DNA of 64,000 bases, taken from Brevibacterium epidermidis NBRC 14811 (GTDB lineage Bacteria > Actinomycetota > Actinomycetes > Actinomycetales > Brevibacteriaceae). Location of the stretch: contig NZ_BCSJ01000009.1 of NCBI RefSeq assembly GCF_001570805.1, forward strand, positions 1 to 64,000. Reading direction: 5' to 3'. A program made the position numbers and the translations under genes. The notes below the pieces were generated by a model. The model was not told where the DNA came from, did no database searches, and worked only from the letters and a program-made list of their open reading frames with translations. This document shows positions 29,510 through 39,035 of the stretch, piece by piece (position 1 is the first letter of the stretch; each line of letters starts with the position of its first letter).

Positions 29510-30526
29510 ATGTCCTCACACGATTACAACCGGTACCGCGTGGACGTCCCCGGCGGACAGCTGTCCGTGGGAGTGTGGGAGCCGGTGGCAAGCGGCCCCG
29601 GACGGGTGCCCACCGTGTGCGTCATCCACGGCATCACCTCCAACCACCTGTTCTTCGCGGGCCTGGTCTCCGCCCTGCCCGGAGTCCGCGTCATCGGCCC
29701 CGACCTGCGCGGACGAGCCGACTCCCGCACGCTGCCGGGACCGTTCGGGATGGCCGCGCACGCACAGGATGTCACCGCCGTTCTCGACGCCTTTGCTCCG
29801 GAGGGGCCGGTCACCCTGGTCGGTCATTCCATGGGCGGGTTCGTCGCCATGACCCTGGCCGGCATGGCGGCTGAGCAGAATAGGGAAACCGGCACCGAGG
29901 CGGCCCGCCGTTTCCGCGGCCCCGTCCTCATCGACGGAGGACTTCCCCTGCCCATGGGACAGCCCCATTCAGATGATCCCGTCGATGACCTCAATGATGA
30001 GGACCTCGATACCGATGACCTCATCGCGGCCGTCCTCGGCCCGGCCGCCGAGCGGCTGTCGATGAGCTTCGGCAGCGTGGAGGAGTACTTGGCGTTCTTC
30101 GCCGCTCACCCCGCCTTCGTCGACGGTCTCGACACCGTGGCGACCGAGAGCTTCGTGTACGATCTCGCGGCCAAAGACGACCACTCGTTCCAGCCGTCGA
30201 CCTCGGTGGAGGCGATGCAGGCCGATTCGGCCGACATGTACACCGGTTCCGCCTACCGCGAGGCTCTGGAGACGATCATGGGCAGTGACGACTCCCAAGC
30301 TGAGGTGGTCTTCCTCTTCGCGGAACGCGACCTCGTCGCCGCCGAACCGGGCCTGTACCCGCCCGAACTGACCGCCGACTTCGCTCGTCAGTGGCCGCAG
30401 ATGGGCATCGTCGATGTGCAGGGGACAAACCACTACGACATCCTCCTCACCGAGACCGGAATCGACGCATGCGCTGCGGCCGTGACCTCTCGGATTGGTG
30501 CCGAAACGGACGGTGCCGTAGAATAG
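29510..30526 (+). CDS. Alpha/beta-fold hydrolase
   Basis: A 338-residue hydrolase. It has the oxyanion region VIHGITSNHLFF, the nucleophile elbow VGHSMGG (serine near residue 107), a cap insertion rich in Asp (DDLNDEDLDTDD), and a late histidine in GTNHYDILLTETG. There is no signal peptide. It starts after CAGGGACG, with a TACACT box near 29473, and lies between prs and rplY, where the related cluster in other actinobacteria has no such gene. Esterase or lactonase activity is possible; the substrate is unknown. Confidence 0.85.
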   Translation: MSSHDYNRYRVDVPGGQLSVGVWEPVASGPGRVPTVCVIHGITSNHLFFAGLVSALPGVRVIGPDLRGRADSRTLPGPFGMAAHAQDVTAVLDAFAPEGPVTLVGHSMGGFVAMTLAGMAAEQNRETGTEAARRFRGPVLIDGGLPLPMGQPHSDDPVDDLNDEDLDTDDLIAAVLGPAAERLSMSFGSVEEYLAFFAAHPAFVDGLDTVATESFVYDLAAKDDHSFQPSTSVEAMQADSADMYTGSAYREALETIMGSDDSQAEVVFLFAERDLVAAEPGLYPPELTADFARQWPQMGIVDVQGTNHYDILLTETGIDACAAAVTSRIGAETDGAVE

Positions 30527-30675
30527 TCGGGTTGCCTCGGCGAGGGAGACGGATGTCTCCGTGATCGACGCGGTCCTGTCCCACGAACATGAACCCACTG
30601 GGTTCGAAGTTCCTGTGGTTACTCAGGCTGTTTCGCCGTGGTGCTCGAAGGTAAGTTCACCACGAAGGAGAGAAA

Positions 30676-31317
30676 ATGGCTGACTTCAAACTTCTGGCCG
30701 AAGCTCGCAACGAGTTCGGCAAGGGCGCAGCGCGCCGCATCCGCCGCGCGGGACGCATCCCCGCTGTCATCTACGGTCACGGCGGAGACCCCGTGCACGT
30801 GTCGCTCGAGGGCCACGCCACCATGCTGGCTCTCAAGCACGCCAACGCACTGCTCGAGATCGAAAGCACCGACGGATCGAAGAACGTCCTCGCCATTGCG
30901 CGTGACGTCCAGATCGAGCCCGTCCGTCGCGACATCGAGCACCTCGACCTGATCATCGTCAAGCGCGGCGAGAAGATCGAGGTCGACGTTCCGATCCACG
31001 TCGTCGGAGAAGCCGCTCCCGGCACCATGGTCTCGCAGGAAGAGTCGACCATCTCCGTCAAGGCCGATGCGACCAAGCTGCCCGAGCTCATCGAGGTCTC
31101 CATCGAAGGCCGTCCCGCCGGCGAGCACGTTCTGGCCGGTCAGGTCGAGCTGCCTGCAGGCGTCGAGCTCATCGCCGACGAAGAGCTGCTCATCGTCAAC
31201 GTCTCCGAAGAGATCGAGATGGACACCGAGTCCGACGCCGAGGAAGAGACCGAAGAGTCGACCGCGGAAGAGGCTGCTGAGGAGTCCGGTGCAGAAGAGG
31301 CCTCCGAAGAGGAGTGA
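30676..31317 (+). CDS. rplY: 50S ribosomal protein bL25/Ctc
   Basis: It binds 5S rRNA in the large subunit. The 213-residue Ctc-type protein has the N-terminal L25 domain (NEFGKGAARRIRRAGRIPAV), a C-terminal TL5/CTC beta domain, and a long Glu-rich tail after residue 180. ATG 30676 has AAGGAGAG upstream. A small hairpin (30637-30643 with 30658-30664) precedes the ribosome-binding site and may influence translation. It is followed by two hairpins and pth. Confidence 0.96.
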   Translation: MADFKLLAEARNEFGKGAARRIRRAGRIPAVIYGHGGDPVHVSLEGHATMLALKHANALLEIESTDGSKNVLAIARDVQIEPVRRDIEHLDLIIVKRGEKIEVDVPIHVVGEAAPGTMVSQEESTISVKADATKLPELIEVSIEGRPAGEHVLAGQVELPAGVELIADEELLIVNVSEEIEMDTESDAEEETEESTAEEAAEESGAEEASEEE

Positions 31318-31323
31318 TCTTCT

Positions 31324-31353
31324 CTCCTCACTCCACCAAGATTCAGTGAGGAG
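31324..31353 (+). terminator. Terminator after rplY
   Basis: CTCCTCACT (31324-31332) with AGTGAGGAG (31345-31353). A second perfect 10-bp hairpin follows (31371-31380 with 31396-31405). Confidence 0.65.
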
Positions 31354-31505
31354 CACTGACTGACTAAGCTGTTCGGTGGGTCGCCTGATGGGCGGCCCAC
31401 CGAACTCGTTTCACAGCGGAGAATCCCGGCACGAGTCTCGCCCACCGGCGAGCCGCAGCATCACCGCCCGGTTCGCGGGCATGGACAGGACGGACAACAA
31501 CGGCA

Positions 31506-32105
31506 ATGTCGAACGAAGCATGGTTGGTCTTCGGACTGGGCAACCCCGGACCCAAATACGAAACGACCCGGCACAACATCGGACAGATGGTCATCGCCGA
31601 ACTCGCCTCCCGCATCGGAACCACTTTGACGCGGACGAAGCTGCGCGCGAACGTCGGCACCGGACGGCTGTCGGCCGGCAGCGTTCCGGGACTGCCCGGT
31701 CCGCGAGTGGTGTTGGCCACCTCGACGGGATATATGAACGAATCCGGCGGACCGGTGCGCGCACTGGCCGACTTCTACGGAATCGACACCGACCGGATCA
31801 TCGCCGTCCATGACGATGTGGACATCCCCTTCGACGCCATCAAGGCCAAGCGCGGCGGGGGAGAGGGCGGGCACAACGGTCTGCGCTCGATGACCTCGGT
31901 GCTGGGGACGAAGGACTATCTGCGGGTGCGAGCGGGAGTCGGACGTCCGCCGGGACGACAGGACACCGCCGACTACGTGCTGCGCCCGTTCACGAAGGAC
32001 GAACGCACGACCCTGCCGATCTTCGTCTCCGACCTCGCCGACGGCGTCGAAGAGCTCATCAACAACGGACTCACCGACATGCAGCAGAAGTTCCACTCGC
32101 GCTGA
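31506..32105 (+). CDS. pth: Peptidyl-tRNA hydrolase
   Basis: It frees tRNA from prematurely released peptidyl-tRNA. The 199-residue protein has the family signatures FGLGNPGPKYETTRHNIGQM (catalytic His), TSTGYMNESGG and VHDDVDIPF (catalytic Asp), and GGGEGGHNGLRSM. It lies between rplY and mfd, as in other actinobacteria, except that two minus-strand genes intervene here. ATG 31506 has no strong ribosome-binding site. Confidence 0.97.
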   Translation: MSNEAWLVFGLGNPGPKYETTRHNIGQMVIAELASRIGTTLTRTKLRANVGTGRLSAGSVPGLPGPRVVLATSTGYMNESGGPVRALADFYGIDTDRIIAVHDDVDIPFDAIKAKRGGGEGGHNGLRSMTSVLGTKDYLRVRAGVGRPPGRQDTADYVLRPFTKDERTTLPIFVSDLADGVEELINNGLTDMQQKFHSR

Positions 32106-32106
32106 T

Positions 32107-32130
32107 CACTCGTCGGACGCCGATCGAGTG
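32107..32130. terminator. Weak hairpin between convergent pth and rhomboid genes
   Basis: CACTCG (32107-32112) with CGAGTG (32125-32130); short and without a U-run. Confidence 0.3.
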
Positions 32131-32147
32131 TCGGGCGTTGCCCGGGC

Positions 32148-32867
32148 TCAGTCCGTCTTCTGCTTCTCCGGGCGACGGTGCAGCCACCAAGCGGCGAAGA
32201 TGCCGCCGGCGAATCCGAACAGGTGGCCCTGCCAGGAGATGTCGTTGGTCTGCGGCAGCATGCCGAAGATCATCGACGCACCGTAGGTGACGAAGATGAA
32301 CAGGCCGATGGCGAAGTAGATGATCTTGCGCAGCAGGTCGTCGGTGAACCACGTGCGCAGTGCAAGGAAGCCGAAGAATCCGAAGACGATGCCGGAGGCA
32401 CCGACGATGTGCTGGCCCGGCAGAGTGGTCAGCCACGCGCCGAGTCCGGAGCTCAGCGCCGTGATGCCCGTGACGGTCCAGAAGCGCCGCCTGCCCTCGA
32501 ACGCGATGACGACGCCGAGGACGAGGAACGGGAACGTATTGGCCAGGAGATGGCCGAATCCCGAATGCAGCAGCGGCGAGGTGACCAAGCCGTAGAGCGA
32601 GAGCACATTCCACGACTGCAGACTCAGGGAGTCGAGGTCGAACGGGATGATCGCATCGACGATCTCGATGACCCACATGACTGCGAGCAGGATCAGCACC
32701 GGAGCGAACCGGGAGAGCAGATGCGGCCGGTCGACGGTGGTGTTCAGGTGTGCCACCGGGGGATTCGCAGCGCGTCCGGAGCGGGGAGATCCGGAGTCGG
32801 TGGAGTCAGGGCCGAAGAGGAGGCGGGATTCCTCGGCGGAGAAACGGGGGGAGTGGTCGGAGCTCAT
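32148..32867 (-). CDS. Rhomboid family intramembrane serine protease
   Basis: A 239-residue membrane protease with six predicted helices after a 50-residue cytoplasmic segment. The catalytic pattern is complete: H-x-x-x-N in HLLANTFPF, the nucleophile in GASGIVFG, and the catalytic histidine in WQGHLFGFAGG. It cleaves transmembrane segments of unknown substrates. ATG 32867 is 6 bases after CACAAT on the minus strand, so it is likely leaderless. It is convergent with pth. Confidence 0.93.
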   Translation of the reverse strand: MSSDHSPRFSAEESRLLFGPDSTDSGSPRSGRAANPPVAHLNTTVDRPHLLSRFAPVLILLAVMWVIEIVDAIIPFDLDSLSLQSWNVLSLYGLVTSPLLHSGFGHLLANTFPFLVLGVVIAFEGRRRFWTVTGITALSSGLGAWLTTLPGQHIVGASGIVFGFFGFLALRTWFTDDLLRKIIYFAIGLFIFVTYGASMIFGMLPQTNDISWQGHLFGFAGGIFAAWWLHRRPEKQKTD

Positions 32868-32971
32868 GCTCCAATTGTGAGCGATGAAGATTGGAGAACC
32901 CCGAACATCCGGGCCCTGCGAGCAATCGTGATCGTTCCGTTAGGCCCGTTATCGCCTCGAAATATCCCGAA

Positions 32972-34450
32972 CTACTTGTTCCGCGGACCTGCCCGGGTCG
33001 AGCCGAGGGACTTGCCGTCCGCATCGAGGGCTTCGACGATGATCGTCGAACCGTTCGGGGTGATGTCCGCCGCTGTCTCGAAGCCGGTGCGTTCGACCTC
33101 GGTGTTCTCGACCAGGTGGTCCTCGTCGTCTCCGCTGAACACCCTCCACGAAGCCACCTCGGTGGCTCCGTTCCAACTCATGTGCACGCGAGTGCTGTCT
33201 GGCTGCGGCTGCGAGGTCGTCGCGGTCGGCGGAGCTGTCGGCTGAGCGTGCCAGTCGAAACGGTAGGCCCGGTAGTTCGATCCGCCGGTGAAGGTGAGGT
33301 CGGCGAGAAGCTTCCCGTCCTTGGAGAATTCCGAGACGAAGGGCTCCGAACCCCAGCCGAGGACGACGTTGCCGTTGGGCAGCTCCTGGAAGTTCCCCTG
33401 ACTGCCCGACGAACGGTCGTCGGGGGCGGGATACTCCGTGACCACCTCGGCGCGTTTCTTCTTCTCATCGACATCGAGGCGCAGACCGCGGGTGTCGCCG
33501 AGGCGGGGCGCGGCATGGTTGTCGAACATCGTCAGCGTTCCATCGGATCGGCGCTGAGCATCGTGCTGCCAGGCGAACTGCGCACCGTCGCCCATCTCGA
33601 AGTCCGAGGCCTTGCCGCCCAGGACCCAATTGAGGTCGGCGCTCTTCCGATCGAGCTGGTAGACAGCATGGGTGTTGCGTGCCGAGACGAGGAGGGCCTT
33701 GCCGTCGTCGTCCTCGGACACGGAGTTGAGGTGGATGTAGTCGAAGGGCTCGTCCTTCGTGCCCTCACCGTCCTTGAGCTCCGCCTCGGACTGGTCGACG
33801 GGGACGGCGTCGAGGGAGTGCCATTCGAACAGCGGATCGCCGGTTTCGATGTCGACCTCCTGGACGATTCCCTCCCAGGCCCAGCCGTCCTTGTCTCCGC
33901 CGACGGAACTGAGATCCGTCTGCTTCTTCACATAGGAGATGAGGAACATGGTGTCATCGGCGGTGATGGTCGTCTCGTGGAGGTCGGAGGTGTCCTTGGG
34001 GAGCTCTCCGCCCATGCCGACACGGGCGATCTCCTGATACGAAGTGTCGAGGACGACGACCTCACCGGCGGTGTGCGGCGTTTCTGCCAGGCCCTCCCAC
34101 CACGTGAGCACCGGCTTCCCCTTCAATTCCTGGACGCGCAGATCCCACAGAGACTCGGCCTCGTCGCGAATCCACACCGGATCACCGGCAGAATCGAGGA
34201 TGAGACCGCCCACCCAGGACTTGTCGTCGGTCTTCGTCTGTCCCTTCGGAGCGAGGAACGTCTCGAGGTCTCCGTTGTCGTCGGGGAAGGACCCGGAGTC
34301 GATATCGACCTTCGGCGGAGCGAGTTCGGGGCGGGAATGGAAGTCCCACCGTTCGGCGACGGCGATGTCCTCATCGGCATCGGCCGTGCACCCTGTGAGC
34401 AGGAGCGCCGCTGCGGCCAATCCTGCAAGGACGGTTCTCTTCATGGCCAT
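32972..34450 (-). CDS. Lipoprotein of the arylsulfotransferase (ASST) family
   Basis: A 492-residue exported lipoprotein; the signal peptide ends in LLLTGC (cysteine 21). The body is a beta-propeller of the ASST/Arylsulfotran_2 type, with the segments GDPVWIRDE, HLNSVSEDDDG, NWVLGGKASDF and FAWQHDAQR. In characterised enzymes a histidine is sulfated; here the histidines in LHETTI, IHLNSV and WQHDAQ are candidates. A fibronectin-like tail follows. Enzyme activity is not proven for this branch. ATG 34450 is favoured over 34444 by GAGGA 7 bases upstream. It is divergent from mfd. Confidence 0.82.
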   Translation of the reverse strand: MAMKRTVLAGLAAAALLLTGCTADADEDIAVAERWDFHSRPELAPPKVDIDSGSFPDDNGDLETFLAPKGQTKTDDKSWVGGLILDSAGDPVWIRDEAESLWDLRVQELKGKPVLTWWEGLAETPHTAGEVVVLDTSYQEIARVGMGGELPKDTSDLHETTITADDTMFLISYVKKQTDLSSVGGDKDGWAWEGIVQEVDIETGDPLFEWHSLDAVPVDQSEAELKDGEGTKDEPFDYIHLNSVSEDDDGKALLVSARNTHAVYQLDRKSADLNWVLGGKASDFEMGDGAQFAWQHDAQRRSDGTLTMFDNHAAPRLGDTRGLRLDVDEKKKRAEVVTEYPAPDDRSSGSQGNFQELPNGNVVLGWGSEPFVSEFSKDGKLLADLTFTGGSNYRAYRFDWHAQPTAPPTATTSQPQPDSTRVHMSWNGATEVASWRVFSGDDEDHLVENTEVERTGFETAADITPNGSTIIVEALDADGKSLGSTRAGPRNK

Positions 34451-34535
34451 ATGCTTATCCTCACACGTTTTCGACTCACGCGCCGCTCAGAAATGTCGAG
34501 TCGGGCACCGAATGGGTCGTGTCAGGTGCGTAGCC

Positions 34536-34541
34536 TAGACT
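34536..34541 (+). promoter_or_regulatory. -10 box of leaderless mfd
   Basis: TAGACT, 6 bases, GTG 34548; same cassette as purN. Confidence 0.6.
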
Positions 34542-34547
34542 GTTCGG

Positions 34548-37500
34548 GTGCTCAACGGACTTGATCTCACCCGCCGGAATCCCACCATCACCGAACTCGT
34601 CGCGGCCTTCAACGACGCGAACACCGACGGTGGCACGATCGATGCGATCAAGGGACTGTGGCCGTCGATCCTGCGCCGAACCGTCACCACCGACGGGGCC
34701 GCCTCGGCGCCGCAGCTCATCGTCACCGCCACCACACGTGAGGCCGAAGACCTCGCCCAGGCGCTCGCCGACTGGGTGCCGTCGGCGACGATCGCGATCT
34801 TCCCCAGCTGGGAGACCCTGCCGCACGAGAAGCTGTCCCCGCGTTCGGACACCGTCGGCCAGCGTCTCGAGGTGCTGCGCCGCCTGGCCCACCCCACGCC
34901 CGGTCGGGAACTGACCTTCATCATCGCGCCCGTGCGCGCATTCCTCCAGCCCCTGGCCAAGGGACTCGGCGACATCGAACCGGTCGAGCTCGCCGTCGGC
35001 GACGAATATGAGATCGATGACCTGGCCGAACGGCTCACCGAACTCGCGTACTCCCGAGTCGACATGGTCTCCAGGCGCGGCGAATTCGCTGTGCGCGGCG
35101 GCATCGTGGATATCTTCCCGGCCACCTCGGAGCGGGCGCTGCGCGTGGAGTTCTTCGGCGACGAAGTCGACGAGATCCGCGAATTCTCTGTCGGCGACCA
35201 GCGCTCCATCCCCGCCGAAGACGGGGAGGAGCCCCTGCATCTGTCGGCACCGCCGTGCCGGGAGCTGCTCCTGACCGATTCGGTACGGAAGCGGGCCGCG
35301 GAAATCGCCGAGGATGTGCCCAGCGCCGCCGATATGCTCGACAAGATCGCCGGCGGAGTCGCCGTCGAGGGCATGGAATCGCTCACCGCCGTCCTCGCCG
35401 ACGGGATGGAGCCGATCATCGCTCTGCTGCCGCCCGAGTCGAAGATCATCATCACCGAACCCGAACGCGTCGAGGCCCGCGCCGCCGACCTCGTGGAGAC
35501 GACGAACGAATTCCTCGAAGCCGCGTGGACCGGTGCCGCCGGTGGGGGAGAGACCCCGATCGACCTGTCGGCTGCGAGCTTCCGAACCGTGGCCGAGATG
35601 GAGGAGGGCGCTCGCCTCATCGGCCTGGCCTGGTGGGAGATCGGCGGATTCGCCGCCGACGAGGAGCTCGCAGGCCCCGAGGAGAACATCTTCTCTGTTC
35701 CCGCCCGCATCCCGAAGGGCTATGCCGGCGATGTCGAAGCGATCCTCGCCGACGTCAAGGGACTCATCCACGACAAGTGGCGCATCCTGGTCCTCACGGA
35801 AGGCCAGGGACCGGGCCGACGCATGGTCGAGGTGTTCTCCGAAGCAGGAGTGCCCGCCTCCTTCGTCGACGACCCCACCGATCTGCCCGAAGCCCTGGTC
35901 ACGGTGACGACGGCCGCGTCCTTCGGCGGATTCGTCTTCGAAGACCTCAAACTCGCCGTGCTCACCGAAGCCGATGTGCTCGGTCGGGCGGCGGCCACCT
36001 CGACGCGTGACATGCGCAAGCTGCCCACCCGCCGCCGACGCAACCAGGTCGACCCGCTCAACCTGGCACCCGGCGACTATGTCGTCCACGACCAGCACGG
36101 AGTCGGACGATTCGTCGAAATGACGCAGCGGACCACGGGCAAGGGTGCGAACAAGCACACCCGCGAATACCTCATCATCGAATACGCGCCCGCCAAACGC
36201 GGACAGCCCGGCGACCGCCTCTACGTCCCCAGCGATGCGCTCGACCAGGTCACCCGCTATGTCGGCGGGGAGAGCCCGAGCCTCAACAAGATGGGCGGCG
36301 CCGACTGGCAGACGACGAAGGCGAAGGCCCGCAAGGCCGTCAAGGAGATCGCCGGGGAACTCATCCGCCTGTATTCGGCCCGCCAGGCCACCGTCGGCCA
36401 CGCCTTCGGCCCGGACACTCCCTGGCAGCGCGAACTCGAGGACGCCTTCCACTATGTGGAGACCGCCGATCAGCTGACCACCATCGACGAGGTCAAATCG
36501 GACATGGAGAAGACCGTGCCGATGGACCGTCTGATCTGCGGCGATGTGGGGTACGGGAAGACGGAGATCGCTGTCCGTGCCGCGTTCAAGGCGATCCAGG
36601 AGGGCAAGCAGGTCGCCGTGCTCGTGCCGACCACTCTGCTCGTCCAACAGCACTATGAGACCTTCGCCGAACGCTACTCGGGATTCCCCGTCACCATCGG
36701 CGCCCTCTCCCGGTTCCAGACCAAACAGGAATCGGAGAAGGTCAAGGAGGATCTGGCCGACGGCAAGCTCGACCTCGTCATCGGCACCCACCGCCTGCTC
36801 AGCGGCGAAGTGCGATTCAAGGAACTCGGACTCGTCATCATCGACGAGGAGCAGCGCTTCGGCGTCGAACACAAGGAGACGCTCAAGGCGCTGCGGACCA
36901 ACGTCGACGTCCTCGCCATGTCCGCGACCCCGATCCCGCGCACCCTGGAGATGGCCGTGACCGGCATCCGCGAGATGTCGACCCTGGCCACACCGCCGGA
37001 AGAACGACACCCGGTGCTGACGTATGTGGGCAAACGCGAAGACAAGCAGATCAAGGCCGCGATCCGACGTGAGCTCATGCGCGAAGGTCAGGTCTTCTAC
37101 ATCCACAACCGGGTCCGCGATATCGAAGCCGTCGCCGGCCATATCGCCGAAATGGTGCCCGAGGCGCGGATCGCCATCGCCCACGGCAAGATGAACGAGA
37201 CCCGACTCGAACAGGTCATCGTCGACTTCTGGGAGAAGAAGTACGACGTGCTCGTGTGCACGACGATCGTCGAAACCGGAATCGACATCGCCAACGCGAA
37301 CACCCTCATCATCGACAACGCCGACCGCTACGGACTCTCCCAGCTCCACCAGCTGCGCGGACGAGTGGGACGTGGCCGCGAACGCGCCTACGCGTACTTC
37401 CTCTACCCGCCGGACACGCAGCTGACCGAAACCGCGCATGACCGTCTGACGACCCTGGCCGCGCACACCGAACTGGGTGCCGGAATGCAGGTGGCGATGA

Positions 37501-38150
37501 AGGACCTCGAGATCCGCGGAGCCGGCAACCTGCTCGGCGGTCAGCAGTCCGGACACATCGAAGGCGTCGGCTTCGACCTCTACGTCCGACTCGTCGGTGA
37601 GGCCGTGGCGAAGTTCCGCGGTGAGGAGACCGAGCCCGAGGCGGACATGCGCATCGAACTGCCCGTCGACGCCCACCTGCCGGCCGACTACGTCGACCAC
37701 GAACGGCTGCGCCTCGAGGCCTACCGGAAGCTCGCCGCGGCCACCGACGAAGCACAGCTGCGGGAAGTCCTCGACGAACTCACCGACCGCTACGGCCCCT
37801 ATCCGGAACCCGTCGGCGTCCTCGCCGACGTCGCCAGGCTGCGCATCCGCGCCCGAGCATCCGGCGTCAACGACATCGTCATGCAGGGCAACTTCATCCG
37901 CTTCGGACCCGTCGAACTCTCCGACTCCCAGGTAGTCAGGCTCAAACGCCTGTACCCGAAGTCGCTGCTCAAACCGGCGCTGCGCTCGGTCCTCGTGCCC
38001 AAACCGATGGCGGGCAGCGGATTCGACTCCAAGGAGATGACCGATTCGGATATCCTGCGGTGGGCACATCAGTTCCTCGACGCCATCCTGCCCGTCATCG
38101 AGTCCGAAGCGACTGGGACCAAGGAAGCCGGTGCTGCGAAGGACGGTTGA
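34548..38150 (+). CDS. mfd: Transcription-repair coupling factor
   Basis: It removes stalled RNA polymerase and recruits UvrA to lesions. The 1200-residue protein has the UvrB-like N-terminal module (FPSWETLPHEKLSP, RGGIVDIFP), the RNA polymerase-interacting domain near YVVHDQHGVGRF, the RecG-like motor with Walker A CGDVGYGKTE and box DEEQRFGV, MSATPIPRTL, and the C-terminal TRCF domain. Length is normal (E. coli 1148). GAASA near residue 50 comes from the recurring GGGGCCGCCTCGGCG motif at 34695-34709. Confidence 0.97.
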   Translation: MLNGLDLTRRNPTITELVAAFNDANTDGGTIDAIKGLWPSILRRTVTTDGAASAPQLIVTATTREAEDLAQALADWVPSATIAIFPSWETLPHEKLSPRSDTVGQRLEVLRRLAHPTPGRELTFIIAPVRAFLQPLAKGLGDIEPVELAVGDEYEIDDLAERLTELAYSRVDMVSRRGEFAVRGGIVDIFPATSERALRVEFFGDEVDEIREFSVGDQRSIPAEDGEEPLHLSAPPCRELLLTDSVRKRAAEIAEDVPSAADMLDKIAGGVAVEGMESLTAVLADGMEPIIALLPPESKIIITEPERVEARAADLVETTNEFLEAAWTGAAGGGETPIDLSAASFRTVAEMEEGARLIGLAWWEIGGFAADEELAGPEENIFSVPARIPKGYAGDVEAILADVKGLIHDKWRILVLTEGQGPGRRMVEVFSEAGVPASFVDDPTDLPEALVTVTTAASFGGFVFEDLKLAVLTEADVLGRAAATSTRDMRKLPTRRRRNQVDPLNLAPGDYVVHDQHGVGRFVEMTQRTTGKGANKHTREYLIIEYAPAKRGQPGDRLYVPSDALDQVTRYVGGESPSLNKMGGADWQTTKAKARKAVKEIAGELIRLYSARQATVGHAFGPDTPWQRELEDAFHYVETADQLTTIDEVKSDMEKTVPMDRLICGDVGYGKTEIAVRAAFKAIQEGKQVAVLVPTTLLVQQHYETFAERYSGFPVTIGALSRFQTKQESEKVKEDLADGKLDLVIGTHRLLSGEVRFKELGLVIIDEEQRFGVEHKETLKALRTNVDVLAMSATPIPRTLEMAVTGIREMSTLATPPEERHPVLTYVGKREDKQIKAAIRRELMREGQVFYIHNRVRDIEAVAGHIAEMVPEARIAIAHGKMNETRLEQVIVDFWEKKYDVLVCTTIVETGIDIANANTLIIDNADRYGLSQLHQLRGRVGRGRERAYAYFLYPPDTQLTETAHDRLTTLAAHTELGAGMQVAMKDLEIRGAGNLLGGQQSGHIEGVGFDLYVRLVGEAVAKFRGEETEPEADMRIELPVDAHLPADYVDHERLRLEAYRKLAAATDEAQLREVLDELTDRYGPYPEPVGVLADVARLRIRARASGVNDIVMQGNFIRFGPVELSDSQVVRLKRLYPKSLLKPALRSVLVPKPMAGSGFDSKEMTDSDILRWAHQFLDAILPVIESEATGTKEAGAAKDG

Positions 38151-38270
38151 GAACTCTTCGACTGTTCAGCGCTGACCGGACCACGGACCAAGGCGGTGGC
38201 GTAGAGTGCGAAGCGCGGAGACATCCGCTGCAAGTGCATTTCACTCAGCCGTCTGCTAAGGAGAATCACC

Positions 38271-38465
38271 ATGGGTGTTGACGACAAGTTCGAGAACAAT
38301 GCCGAAGAACTCGGCGGTCGTGCCAAGGAGACCATCGGCGATGTGACCGGTGACGATCAGCTCAAGGCCGAAGGCGCCACCGACCAGCTCAAGGCCAAGA
38401 CCAAGGATGTCGGCGAGTCCGTCAAGGACCTCGGCTCATCGGTCAGGGACAAATTCTCGAAGTGA
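38271..38465 (+). CDS. CsbD family stress protein
   Basis: A 64-residue helical, charged protein with the CsbD signature (GGRAKETIGDVTGDDQLKAEG). Relatives are induced by general stress, often in large amounts; the biochemical role is unknown. ATG 38271 has AAGGAG upstream. It sits between mfd and mazG and ends at its own terminator with a T-run, so it is probably expressed separately. In style it resembles the 23212 protein. Confidence 0.92.
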   Translation: MGVDDKFENNAEELGGRAKETIGDVTGDDQLKAEGATDQLKAKTKDVGESVKDLGSSVRDKFSK

Positions 38466-38476
38466 CCGACGACTCG

Positions 38477-38506
38477 GCCCTCACCGCTGCTGTGGTGGGG
38501 GCTTTT
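38477..38506 (+). terminator. Rho-independent terminator after csbD
   Basis: GCCCTCACC (38477-38485) with GGTGGGGGC (38494-38502), one wobble pair, 8-base loop, then TTTT. Confidence 0.85.
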
Positions 38507-38528
38507 CGTGCCGGCAGGAGGAAAATTC

Positions 38529-39035
38529 GTGGGTGAACGTGACGAGCAGAGCGCGGTCGAGCCAAGAGCGGACACCGTTGATTCGGGAGCGGACCGGGCC
38601 GAACCGCAGCTGCAGCCGGTGATCGAAGCCATGGCGACGCTGCGGCGACGCTGCCCGTGGTCGAGCCGACAGGATCACCAGAGCCTGGAGAAGTACGCGC
38701 GAGAAGAGACCGACGAACTCATCGTCGCGCTCGAGGACTTCACGTCAGCGCCCACTGCCGAGAACCAGTCGGCCGTCGTCGAAGAGCTCGGCGATGTGTT
38801 CTACCAAGTGCTCTTCCACTCCGCCCTGCTCGACGAGAGCAGCGGGCACGCCTACGGCCACAGTCTCGGCTCCATCATCGACGGACTCGAGGCCAAACTC
38901 ATCCGCCGGCACCCCCTGGCTTTCACCGACGATTCAGGGGATGAGATAGCGTCGTTGGAGGACGTCGAACGCGAATACCGCCGGATCAAGGCAGAAGAGA
39001 AAGCTGCAGCGCCAGGAGAGGACAGAACCCGATGA
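38529..39035 (+). CDS. mazG: MazG-type nucleotide pyrophosphohydrolase
   Basis: A 168-residue all-alpha NTP pyrophosphohydrolase, which removes aberrant or excess nucleoside triphosphates. The metal site is EETDEL (E-x-x-E type) followed by ELGDVF (E-x-x-D). It is a single-domain form, shorter than E. coli MazG (263). GTG 38529 is chosen because AGGAGGAAA lies 7 bases upstream; the frame extends to GTG 38508 without a site. It overlaps the phosphatase gene by 4 bases. Its place between mfd and eno matches mycobacteria. Confidence 0.9.
   Translation: MGERDEQSAVEPRADTVDSGADRAEPQLQPVIEAMATLRRRCPWSSRQDHQSLEKYAREETDELIVALEDFTSAPTAENQSAVVEELGDVFYQVLFHSALLDESSGHAYGHSLGSIIDGLEAKLIRRHPLAFTDDSGDEIASLEDVEREYRRIKAEEKAAAPGEDRTR

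Noticed and set aside
34476..38069. Very long open frame (1197 codons) opposite mfd
   Set aside because: It is the mirror of mfd codon bias; the product is low-complexity (Asp/Glu/Gly/Val-rich) and has no family features.
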